Source: Butyrivibrio proteoclasticus B316 (GTDB lineage Bacteria > Bacillota > Clostridia > Lachnospirales > Lachnospiraceae). From it: a stretch of DNA of 64,000 nt. Below are positions 1-7,370 of the stretch, in pieces. The stretch covers positions 1-64,000 of the forward strand of contig NC_014390.1 in assembly GCF_000145035.1 (NCBI RefSeq), given 5' to 3'. The position numbers and the translations under genes are program-made. Under the pieces are notes generated by a model. The model was given only the letters and a program-made list of their open reading frames with translations, was not told the DNA's origin and searched no databases. Within the stretch, counting starts at the first letter, position 1. Each line of letters opens with the position of its first letter.

Positions 1-30
1 TTGACATAACAGACTGTTCGCCCCTATAAT
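1..30 (+). promoter_or_regulatory. Sigma-A promoter of the replication initiator gene
   Basis: The window opens with a consensus -35 box TTGACA (1-6) and, 18 bp later, a consensus -10 box TATAAT (25-30). Transcription would begin near 37. The promoter therefore excludes the ATG at 29 as the rep start, because that codon lies inside the -10 box. Anything upstream (operator, iterons) is outside the window. Confidence 0.85.
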
Positions 31-64
31 GGTACATGGAAGAAGTAAAAGATATGGGGGAAAT

Positions 65-1309
65 ATGGCTAAGAAAAAAGATGAATCTTATGATCTTAGT
101 ATCCTTAGGGGCAGACAGTATTCAAAGTCTAATAGTCTGATAAATGCAAAGGGTACAACATCTCTTCTCGCTCAGAAGATATTTTCCGTAGGAATACAAC
201 AGGCACAACTTGATGAATCGACAGGGCAGCTTATTACTACACTTCATGGTGGTGATCTCAGAAGGATATTTGGTAATAAGGGCGGTTCTTTTTATGAGCA
301 TATAAGAGATCTTGTTGAGCCAGAGAAAGATAAGGCATCACTTCTAGACTGGAGAATTATTTACACAAATGATAGTACTAAGGAGCTGGAAGCTTTGAAC
401 GTTGTTACGGACTGCAAGTTTAAGGATGGAATCCTTGAGATGCGCTATAACAACAGGATTACGGATCAGTTGTATCAGCTTAAGGAGAACTACACAATGT
501 TCTCACTGGAGGAGACTATTCCTCTTAAGAGCATTTATAGCTACAGAATATACGAGATACTAAAGTCAGAATTTGATAAGCAGAGCTATTTGGCGCATAA
601 GCGTGGTGAAAACCTTGATAATTCAGAGCCTTATATGATGGTTATGAACCTGACAGATTTAAAGCTCAGACTTGGAATTATAGATCCTAACGAAAACAAA
701 GAGATATATAATGCCCTGAAAAAATCCAACGTAGACTTTGACTATATCGAGCAGCTTTCACAAAAGTCCGCTGAACGTAAGAAAGATAAAGACGCCAGCA
801 ATACAGGAAAGCCTAAATACAGCGTATTTAGTACGTTCAGAAAGAACACGCTTGATAAGGCAAAGGAAGAACTTGATGAGATGACCAGCATCAGGTTTGA
901 GTATGAACCAGTCAAATCAGGCCGTGGTGGTAAGATACATTCAATCAGATTCTTTATTTATGACAAGAAAAAGACAAAGGTCGAAGTAGTTGAGAAGAAG
1001 ATTGTAAAGGTTCTTACTCCTGAAGAAAAGGATGAGTTCATTGACAGCCTTAATGAGATAATCGAAGAAAGGCTCAAGATGAAGGACCTTCGTGCAATTG
1101 CAGAGGCTGCAGAGTATGACCTTTCAAAGGTCGAGAAAGCATACAGGGTAATGAGCTCAAAGAGTAGTGTAAATGATATTACAGCATTCATGATAAGTGC
1201 AATTAAGGGCGGATATGAAGAGCCGGTAAAAAAGACTACTCAGTTCAACAAGTATGAACAGAGAGCAGATGATTTTGTAGAGCTGGAAAAGATATTATTA
1301 GATAACTAA
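65..1309 (+). CDS. Plasmid replication initiator protein, Rep_3 (RepB) family
   Basis: This 414-aa protein has the look of the Rep_3 initiators: a basic N-terminus, then the conserved block in which secondary structure alternates around 'SLLAQKIFS', 'MFSLEETIPLKSIYSYRIYE' and 'LTDLKLRLGI' (roughly residues 30-220), corresponding to two winged-helix domains that bind origin iterons and open the DNA. The C-terminal 130 residues are charged and helical. I start it at ATG 65, twelve codons after the first possible ATG at 29, because 29 lies inside the -10 box of the promoter at 1-30 and because GGGGG sits just ahead of 65. It is followed by a strong terminator and is monocistronic. The family normally binds 20-22-bp direct repeats near the gene; a matching array is seen only at 15,990. 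Family call is confident; the link to that array is inference. Confidence 0.88.
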   Translation: MAKKKDESYDLSILRGRQYSKSNSLINAKGTTSLLAQKIFSVGIQQAQLDESTGQLITTLHGGDLRRIFGNKGGSFYEHIRDLVEPEKDKASLLDWRIIYTNDSTKELEALNVVTDCKFKDGILEMRYNNRITDQLYQLKENYTMFSLEETIPLKSIYSYRIYEILKSEFDKQSYLAHKRGENLDNSEPYMMVMNLTDLKLRLGIIDPNENKEIYNALKKSNVDFDYIEQLSQKSAERKKDKDASNTGKPKYSVFSTFRKNTLDKAKEELDEMTSIRFEYEPVKSGRGGKIHSIRFFIYDKKKTKVEVVEKKIVKVLTPEEKDEFIDSLNEIIEERLKMKDLRAIAEAAEYDLSKVEKAYRVMSSKSSVNDITAFMISAIKGGYEEPVKKTTQFNKYEQRADDFVELEKILLDN

Positions 1310-1325
1310 ATTAGGCAAGTAGTGA

Positions 1326-1356
1326 AGGAGAGGATTTTGTTACCTCTCCTTTTTTT
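1326..1356 (+). terminator. Intrinsic terminator after rep
   Basis: An 8-bp perfect stem (AGGAGAGG 1326-1333 with CCTCTCCT 1343-1350) with a 9-nt loop runs into an eight-T tract. It ends the rep transcript 17 nt after the stop codon. Confidence 0.9.
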
Positions 1357-1416
1357 ACGCTAAAAACATGAACTTTAGAATAAAGCAAATTTATTTCACC
1401 TAAAAGAATAAGAGAA

Positions 1417-1435
1417 GTTGTTCACTGTGAACAAC
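1417..1435. repeat. Palindrome GTTGTTCACTGTGAACAAC (copy 1 of 4)
   Basis: A perfect 19-bp odd palindrome centred on T1426. Its 13-bp core GTTCACTGTGAAC recurs at 17,466, 31,267 and 47,723, always between genes. It lies about 70 bp upstream of the parM promoter. It could be an operator of a plasmid regulator, or a centromere-like site; the sequence does not decide. Confidence 0.8.
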
Positions 1436-1488
1436 GATTAAGATAAAAAGGTCAATATTGTGCTAAAATAAGCGGTTTTATTATAAAA

Positions 1489-1517
1489 TATCATTGTATT
1501 ACCAAACGTTATATGAT
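1489..1517 (+). promoter_or_regulatory. Probable promoter of the parM operon
   Basis: A -10-like TATGAT (1512-1517) is preceded directly by ACGTTA, the same arrangement as in the promoters at 10,499 and 33,772. The -35 at the standard 17-bp spacing (TATCAT) is weak. The sequence GTTATATGATAAC (1508-1520) is a near-palindrome over the -10 and may be an operator, as expected for an autoregulated par operon. Confidence 0.45.
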
Positions 1518-1552
1518 AACATTATGGTATAGTAAAGAAAGGAGATAAAACC

Positions 1553-2503
1553 ATGAGAGCAATCAACATTGGGGTGGACGTAGGCAATTACGACACCAAG
1601 ACATCACACAGTAAGATCCCTAGTGGTTATAGGGAATACGCAAGCAAACCTGAAATCGCAACAAAAATTCTTGAGTACAACGGCAAATACTATGTGCCTG
1701 AGATCTCAGAAAGAAAGCCTTATGTAGTAGACAAGACTCAGAATGATCAGTGCCTTATCTTAACACTGATAGGTATAGCAGAAGAGCTTTTGTATATTGC
1801 AAAGGAAAGCGCAGGGGAGGGGCAGATCCAGACTGAGCTTGATAAATATGACCATATAAAGCTTGGCGTTGGACTTCCTCCGGGACACTTTAATGCTTAT
1901 TCTGCAAAAACTCTTGAATATTACAAAGAGAAATTTGAGGGTACGGTGGAGTTTAAGTACAAGAACAAGAAGTTTTGCTTCTCTGTTGATACGATAAGGC
2001 TGTTCCCACAGGATTTTGTAGCAGTATACAAGAATCAGCACTGTCAGACAGCAAAGAAAAAGAGATACTACATTGTAGGAATCGGTGGTGGAACAACAGA
2101 TGTGATTCCTGTTGTTAACGGGCAGCCAGATGTAAATAACTGCTTCTCGCTGCAGCTTGGAACAAGAGTGATGTACAGAAAGATATGTGCTGAAGTTCAA
2201 AGGCAATATGGAGAGATGCTGGATGAGAGCCTTGTTGAAGATGTATTAAACGGAGATGAGACTATTCTTCCTGATGAGTATATTGACCTCATAAAAGCAG
2301 GTGCCAAGACACATTTTGAAGACATCGTAAACGGCTGCATCCAGCAGGGAGTTAAGCTTTCTCTGTATCCTGTAGTGTTCTATGGCGGAGGATGCCTTCT
2401 TTTAAGAGAACAGATTGAAGAGAACAGCCAGCTTAAGGATCCGGAAATATTGGAAGATGTAAATGCAAATGCCAAAGCGTATGCTCTTTGCCTTGGGGCA
2501 TAA
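1553..2503 (+). CDS. parM: ParM/Alp-like plasmid segregation actin
   Basis: A 316-aa actin-fold ATPase of the type that polymerises into filaments and pushes plasmid copies apart. The phosphate-1 loop is at the N-terminus (GVDVGNYDTK, about residues 7-16), phosphate-2 is GIGGGTTDV (about 176-184), and the adenosine-type motif is YGGGCLLL near residue 275. The length is typical for ParM/Alp7A-type proteins. AAAGGAGAT lies just ahead of the ATG. It is the first gene of a two-gene operon with the ParR-like gene 14 nt downstream. The family is clear; whether it is closer to ParM, AlfA or Alp7A cannot be told by eye. The DNA site it acts through should be near; the palindrome at 1417-1435 and the AT-rich stretch 1360-1550 are candidates. 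Confidence 0.88.
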   Translation: MRAINIGVDVGNYDTKTSHSKIPSGYREYASKPEIATKILEYNGKYYVPEISERKPYVVDKTQNDQCLILTLIGIAEELLYIAKESAGEGQIQTELDKYDHIKLGVGLPPGHFNAYSAKTLEYYKEKFEGTVEFKYKNKKFCFSVDTIRLFPQDFVAVYKNQHCQTAKKKRYYIVGIGGGTTDVIPVVNGQPDVNNCFSLQLGTRVMYRKICAEVQRQYGEMLDESLVEDVLNGDETILPDEYIDLIKAGAKTHFEDIVNGCIQQGVKLSLYPVVFYGGGCLLLREQIEENSQLKDPEILEDVNANAKAYALCLGA

Positions 2504-2517
2504 GGAAGGAGCCATGA

Positions 2518-2967
2518 ATGCCTTTTGAGAAAAAGAAGAAATATAAAACATTCAGAGACTACAGGCAAAAGAACATATATCTTGATGAAGCAGATTTGTA
2601 CCAGGCTGAATGCTGTAAACTATTAGAGCTATGTGGACACAAACAGTCAAAGTTCATGGGGTTACTTGCACATGATTTTATTCAGAGGATGGGAATCAAC
2701 CTAGAACTGCTCGATAAGGATAGCTTTAAGCAGATCATGGGCTTATATGAGCTTCAGGTATCAAAGGGCATGAATAATCCTTTTGCTCAGATGGGTGCTA
2801 TTTTTCAGCCAATGATGGCACAGGTGCCTTATCAGACTACAGATAAGATAACATCTATCAAAACGGGGCAAAAACCTGAAGAAGTTATAGACGACCCGGA
2901 AGATGATCTGATAAAAGAAGAAGATATGGATGCGCTTAATGACGCATTAAAGGCATTTGGAGCATGA
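2518..2967 (+). CDS. ParR-like DNA-binding adaptor protein
   Basis: A 149-aa protein directly after parM, the position of the ParR adaptor that couples the actin filament to the plasmid centromere. I assign it mainly by position. Residues about 17-60 have a short strand (IYLDEADL) followed by two helices, compatible with a ribbon-helix-helix fold, and the N-terminus is strongly basic. The C-terminal third is acidic (many D/E after residue 125), as in adaptors whose tail contacts the actin. The ATG at 2518 is chosen because the ATG at 2514 runs into a stop after four codons; AGGAAGGA (2503-2510) is its ribosome binding site. No sequence family was recognised, so the role is inference. Confidence 0.6.
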   Translation: MPFEKKKKYKTFRDYRQKNIYLDEADLYQAECCKLLELCGHKQSKFMGLLAHDFIQRMGINLELLDKDSFKQIMGLYELQVSKGMNNPFAQMGAIFQPMMAQVPYQTTDKITSIKTGQKPEEVIDDPEDDLIKEEDMDALNDALKAFGA

Positions 2968-3003
2968 TTTAAGAAGTAAAAACAGCAGAAATAAACAAAA
3001 CTA

Positions 3004-3107
3004 TTTACAAATATACTTTTTGGTATTATATTATTATTGTTGTTATTTAGTAGTGATTATTAATTAGGGCGAGTATTTTGTTTGATTGCGAAATACTCGC
3101 CCTTTTT
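3004..3107 (+). ncRNA. Putative leader/attenuator RNA, family member A (promoter plus ~68-nt RNA)
   Basis: TTTACA (3004-3009), a 17-bp spacer and TATATT (3027-3032) form a good sigma-A promoter. The RNA would start near 3039, carries the box TAGTAGT (3048-3054) and ends at a perfect 12-bp terminator stem (3067-3078 with 3091-3102, then five Ts). The same architecture recurs at 52,329, 54,541 and 57,078. It lies 50 nt ahead of the pilin-gene start, with no other promoter visible between, so read-through may control that gene. It could instead be a free small RNA. Confidence 0.6.
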
Positions 3108-3156
3108 ATGTGCTACGAAGCCTAAAAACAATCATTAAAAAGGAGGAGTTGTTAAG

Positions 3157-3521
3157 ATGACAAAGATGAAAGATTTGCAAAGAGCACAGCAGCAAAGGCA
3201 TCTGCTTTTGGTGCATTGGCGGTGGCAAGGGCTAATTACCTTGTTTACTGTGATGCATTCACAGATGCAAGCACAGCGGTAACAAACCTTCAGAGCAAGC
3301 TTGTTACTCTTGCAGAAGCACTGTTCCCTCTTGCAATCGTAATCTGCGGTATCGCAATGTTCTTTACCAGAGATCAGAAGAAGTTCGATGTTGAGAAGCA
3401 TATTCTTATCGGATGTTGCCTTGCATTCGCACTTATCGTTCTGGTTACAAAGGGACACATTGTATCAACAATCAAGTCTCTGTTCAACGGAGGAGCCGCT
3501 GCTCCAGCAGCAGGTGTTTAA
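3157..3521 (+). pseudogene. VirB2/TrbC-like conjugative pilin, apparently frameshifted near its start
   Basis: The coding body (3174-3521) encodes a small protein with two hydrophobic segments (LAEALFPLAIVICGIAMFF and HILIGCCLAFALIVLVTKG) separated by a short basic loop, the usual shape of a VirB2/TrbC-type pilin. It stands at the head of the secretion genes. The strong ribosome binding site AGGAGG and ATG at 3157 are in a different frame; that frame gives only a short, Trp/Gln-rich nonsense peptide. In the pilin frame the only start codon is a TTG at 3216 without a binding site. One extra A in the AAA run at 3169-3171 would join MTKMK directly to RFAKSTAAKASAFGA, a natural pilin leader. So there is either a real disabling deletion, a sequence error, or translational slippage. 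Read as written, the gene is broken. Confidence 0.65.
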
Positions 3522-3553
3522 TCACACGATGACTGTTGATAAAGAAAAAGATG

Positions 3554-3580
3554 AACTCCCCAAAACCTGGGGAGTTTTTT
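3554..3580 (+). terminator. Intrinsic terminator after the pilin gene
   Basis: A 9-bp perfect stem (AACTCCCCA 3554-3562 with TGGGGAGTT 3568-3576), 5-nt loop and six Ts. Confidence 0.9.
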
Positions 3581-3581
3581 C

Positions 3582-3636
3582 TTGCCACGCACTAAAACTT
3601 TGAATATAATATAACAAAAAATATATTTTTGTTATA
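3582..3636 (+). promoter_or_regulatory. Promoter of the VirB6-like operon with an inverted-repeat operator
   Basis: TTGCCA (3582-3587), 17-bp spacer, TATAAT (3605-3610). Immediately after the -10 is an 11-bp inverted repeat, TATAACAAAAA (3610-3620) and TTTTTGTTATA (3626-3636), around the expected start site: an operator position. The spacer also holds GCACTAAAA, the complement of TTTTAGTGC found ahead of the promoter at 10,499. Confidence 0.7.
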
Positions 3637-3672
3637 ACATAACTTTTAATAAAGAGTAAGGAGTAAGAGATA

Positions 3673-6600
3673 ATGCTGGAAAATTATCTGTATTCAATCC
3701 CCAAAAAGAAAAAGATCTTCTATGCATTCCTGATATCGTGGGCGTTTGTATCGCTTTTAACATACAGGGTTAATTGCGGTGGATTTTTTTCATGGATTGC
3801 AAGCACCGTAACGGACAATATCACTGATGAGATATTTACAGCCATGAATCAGTCGCTGGGAGAGGCTGTAGGTGCACTTATTGATTGGTTTTTCAATACG
3901 CTTTTGCAGCCGTTTGGCCCCCAGATAAAAACCTTTACTGACAGTACGAATTTTGTCAGTGTATCTCTTACGGACTTCCTTGATAGATTTTCGATATTTA
4001 CTGGAATGTTCCTTGCAACACTTTTTTTTGGCTTTGGAATCTGCGTTTATTTCCTAAACGGCAAGGTTATTGATTCAAAGGATACTCCAATAAGCCTTTT
4101 CTTTAGATACTGTGTTGCGATTGCCATATGCTATAAGCATAAGACAATCTATACAACTATCCTTACGATCATTGACGACTATTTTGGAACAATGGCATAT
4201 ACACTCACAAAAGATGCAATGAAGCAGGAAGGATTCCTCAATATCGTTGCAAAATCAGCAGATGATGAGTTGACGATTTTTGCTGTAAAGCAGGCCGTTA
4301 AATTTACATTTCCTGGAGTCGGTCTGATTATTGTTATTTTGCAGATCATTCTTATCTGGAAGCTTATAAAAGGATTTTTGAAATTATACTGCGAGATGGT
4401 ATCTAGGTACATTGTGACAATGGTTCTTTTGCTCTTATTTGCAGCTTTTGGTGGAACGATTGTTTCAAATAATACATCACCTATTTTTAAATCTTATTTA
4501 AGAACATTATTTAGTAGTTTCCTTGTAATGATATTTAACATGGTATGGTTCAAGGGGTGCTTCTTTGCAGTGCTTGGAGGAAACACATTTACTTTTATCC
4601 AGTATATTTTTGTTCTTGAACTATTAGCATTTGGCCTTAAGTTTGATGGAATGTTAAGAAGTATGGGTCTTGGAGTTGCTACCGGTGGATCTAGGATAGG
4701 AAGTGCGATAGCAGGTGCTGGAAGAAACCTTGCAAATTCACTTAGACAGGCAAATGCAGCAAGAAAAGGTGCCGGAAATCTTATGCAGGCTGAAGGTCTT
4801 AGAACTGGAAATAAGAAACTTTTCGATGCCGGAAAGATGCTGAGTGCTGGAGCATCAGATATTGCAAAGGGCGTTGGTCTAACAGATCCATCACACATGG
4901 CCGCTCAGCTTGGTGCTATGGGTAAAAAGATTAATGATGATTTTGTAACACCAGAACAGGCTGGAAAGATGCTTGCAAACGCACTTACTAATCCGCAGGA
5001 TAGGGATGCGCAGAATGCGGTTAGAGCATTGTCGAAGAATAAATTGAAGCAGGGTGCTCAGGCACTTGCAGATCAGGGCAATAGTGGAATCAAGGTTAAT
5101 AGTGCATCTATGAATCAGTTCAGGGGAGCAGACGGTAAGATGCATTCAGGAATTGCCATAAATGGTGAGAAGACTAAGATTGGCAAGGATGGAAAGGCTG
5201 TGTCTCAGGGAGTTAAGGGAACAATAAGTGATGCAGACGCATTTAGTTATTGTCAGAATTTTGGTAATGGAATGGGATTCCAGGCCAAGGGTGCTATGAA
5301 GAATGGAGAAAGATGCAATGCATCTGAAGCTGCTGAGCGTGCAGGACAAGACGTAGCCGATGCAATGAAAAAGGCGAGCGAAAATAATCCTAACTATAGT
5401 AATGACGATGTGATTCAAAAAGCTGGAACAGACATCAACAAAAATGATGTGTTCAATTGCTGTGATCCAAATGGAAAGCAGTATGGAACAGTAGTGGGGG
5501 GTGATTTTACACCAGCCAGTGATATAAATGCACCAATCCATGGTGATGATATGCGTCTTGCGGAAGCAAAAGAAGAAATTGGAGCAGCATCAGGAGCGGG
5601 AGCATCTAACGTATCTGACTTTAAGGCAACTGGATATACCGCAACAGCTACATCTCAGAATGTAGAGTCCTCACCTGTTTCAGTAGCTATGTCACCAAAT
5701 AGCGACGGTTCATCTACAGCAACACTCACAGGTGCAGATGGAAAGAGTGCCTCATTTAATGTACCAAATGGATCATCTTTAGAAGATGCTCTTTCTACAG
5801 ATAGTGGAAAGAACGCGGTAAGTAGTATAGGTTGTTCAGGTGGTTTGTCAGACATATCACCCAAATCCTATAGTGCATCAACGATAAGCCCTGATTCAAT
5901 GCATCCAATATCTGCAAGCGTTGTTTCTAATAGCGACGGCTCATCTACAGCGACATTAACGAATGGAAATGGTGCTAGCAGTTCATTTGACATTCCTAAA
6001 GGGTCATCTTTTGGAGAGGCTCTTGGCTCAGAAGAAGGACAGAGTGCTCTTAGTAGCGTATGTGGAGGCACTGGTGTAGCAGAGTTTACACCTACAGCAT
6101 ATAGTGCGACAGCGGGAGATTCAGACTCGGTGCAGTCTATTTCGGCTACTTTTGCTGATAATGGAGACGGTTCATATACAGGAACACTGGAAAGCGAAAG
6201 TGGAGGTAGCGTTCAGTTTAATGTTCCAAGTGGATTATCGTTTGAAGACGCTCTGGCATCTGATGAAATAATGGATGCGGCAAGCAGTATCAGTGGTGGT
6301 GCAGAAGTATCAGGATTTACACCAAGCGAATATGGAGCATGGGCAGTGGATGCTGATGCATCAGGAACACCAATTACGTTCAGCATGGGCACTGATGAGA
6401 ATGGAAACACAGTTGGAACATTCTCAAATGCAGATGGCGATAGCAGCAGTTTTTATGTTCCAAATGGTACTGGTTATGAGGATGCGATTTCATCAGAGGC
6501 AGGACAGGAGGCCGTAAGCAGTCTTGTTGATGGCGGCTATACAACCCCATTTACACCGAGTGAATATGAGGCAACAGGAACAGCAGTGGAAGAAGTTTCA

Positions 6601-7365
6601 TCGCCTATTACTGCTTCATTTACACCGGGAGAAGAAGCGGGTAGTTACGTAGGAACTGTCTCAAATGCATCGGGAGATAGCGTGGCATTTAATGTTCCAG
6701 AAGGAACAACCTTTGAAGATGCGCTGGCATCTGATGAAATAAAGGATGCTGCAAGTAGTCTGAGCGGTGGTGCCGATGTAGGAGACTTTACACCAAGCGA
6801 GTATACGGCAACTGCGAAAATATCAGATGATGAAAGTAGAGATTATGCCGTAAGTTTCAGCGGCAATAATGACGGAACATATACAGCTTCGATTAGAGAT
6901 TCTGATGGAAATGTATCCACATATGAATCCACTGATGAAACAATTGGTAACTCTATAAGGGATAGCCTTACAACATCAGAGAGATTTGATTCCGTATCAC
7001 CTTTTGAGCCTGTAGAAGGATCTGTTGGAGTATATCATGCAACAGGAACAAAGGATGGTGTTGAAACAGATATTACGGCCACTGACAGAGGTATATATGG
7101 TACTTCTACAACAAATGGTGAAGCAGGTAGCTATATGTACATCGGAAGTGATAGCTATGGAAATACTACTAGATACGATGTAAATGTAGGCGGAAGAGGA
7201 GGATCTTCTGGAAGGCAGTATGGATCAAATACTACTGTGGATGCAGAGGTCCTAATAGAGCAGGGCAATAACGAACGTCAAGATGTCGAGACGGCTGATA
7301 GTTATAACACGAACCCTGGTTTTGCTCAAAAAGGTAAGATAAAGACTCCCAAGAAGAGGCAGTGA
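3673..7365 (+). CDS. VirB6/TrbL-like polytopic conjugation protein with a five-fold repeat domain
   Basis: A 1230-aa protein. Residues about 15-330 hold a hydrophobic N-terminal segment and then some six membrane spans (for example FLATLFFGFGICVYFL and GLIIVILQIILIWKL), the expected core of the VirB6/TrbL inner channel component. A Gly/Ala-rich basic stretch follows (about 330-450). From about residue 649 come five tandem repeats of about 78 residues, each with F-T-P-S-x-Y near its start, an NADGDS-type centre and a V-P-x-G-x-x-x-E-D-A helix near its end, then two decayed repeats. The repeat region is acidic and Ser/Thr/Gly-rich, like an exposed beta-rich stalk. AAGGAG (3658-3663) precedes the ATG. 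It overlaps the next gene's start region and belongs to the operon 3673-10,424. Family by topology and neighbours; the repeat domain is unknown to me. Confidence 0.72.
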   Translation: MLENYLYSIPKKKKIFYAFLISWAFVSLLTYRVNCGGFFSWIASTVTDNITDEIFTAMNQSLGEAVGALIDWFFNTLLQPFGPQIKTFTDSTNFVSVSLTDFLDRFSIFTGMFLATLFFGFGICVYFLNGKVIDSKDTPISLFFRYCVAIAICYKHKTIYTTILTIIDDYFGTMAYTLTKDAMKQEGFLNIVAKSADDELTIFAVKQAVKFTFPGVGLIIVILQIILIWKLIKGFLKLYCEMVSRYIVTMVLLLLFAAFGGTIVSNNTSPIFKSYLRTLFSSFLVMIFNMVWFKGCFFAVLGGNTFTFIQYIFVLELLAFGLKFDGMLRSMGLGVATGGSRIGSAIAGAGRNLANSLRQANAARKGAGNLMQAEGLRTGNKKLFDAGKMLSAGASDIAKGVGLTDPSHMAAQLGAMGKKINDDFVTPEQAGKMLANALTNPQDRDAQNAVRALSKNKLKQGAQALADQGNSGIKVNSASMNQFRGADGKMHSGIAINGEKTKIGKDGKAVSQGVKGTISDADAFSYCQNFGNGMGFQAKGAMKNGERCNASEAAERAGQDVADAMKKASENNPNYSNDDVIQKAGTDINKNDVFNCCDPNGKQYGTVVGGDFTPASDINAPIHGDDMRLAEAKEEIGAASGAGASNVSDFKATGYTATATSQNVESSPVSVAMSPNSDGSSTATLTGADGKSASFNVPNGSSLEDALSTDSGKNAVSSIGCSGGLSDISPKSYSASTISPDSMHPISASVVSNSDGSSTATLTNGNGASSSFDIPKGSSFGEALGSEEGQSALSSVCGGTGVAEFTPTAYSATAGDSDSVQSISATFADNGDGSYTGTLESESGGSVQFNVPSGLSFEDALASDEIMDAASSISGGAEVSGFTPSEYGAWAVDADASGTPITFSMGTDENGNTVGTFSNADGDSSSFYVPNGTGYEDAISSEAGQEAVSSLVDGGYTTPFTPSEYEATGTAVEEVSSPITASFTPGEEAGSYVGTVSNASGDSVAFNVPEGTTFEDALASDEIKDAASSLSGGADVGDFTPSEYTATAKISDDESRDYAVSFSGNNDGTYTASIRDSDGNVSTYESTDETIGNSIRDSLTTSERFDSVSPFEPVEGSVGVYHATGTKDGVETDITATDRGIYGTSTTNGEAGSYMYIGSDSYGNTTRYDVNVGGRGGSSGRQYGSNTTVDAEVLIEQGNNERQDVETADSYNTNPGFAQKGKIKTPKKRQ
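5617..6783 (+). repeat. Five tandem ~234-bp coding repeats in the VirB6-like gene
   Basis: Repeats begin near 5617, 5851, 6082, 6313 and 6547, each about 77-79 codons. They are diverged at DNA level but keep the Y-x-A, D-G-S and V-P-x-G-x-x-x-E-D-A signatures in protein. Copies 3 and 5 share an almost identical end (EDALASDEI...DAASS), suggesting recent duplication or exchange. Confidence 0.85.
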
Positions 7366-7370
7366 TAATA

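Noticed and set aside
29..64. Longer rep start at ATG 29
   Set aside because: The ATG lies within the -10 box of the promoter at 1-30, upstream of the transcription start.
1417..1435. ParB parS site
   Set aside because: The centre is CACTGTG, not the CACGTG of known parS sites, and no ParB gene is present; kept as an unassigned palindrome.
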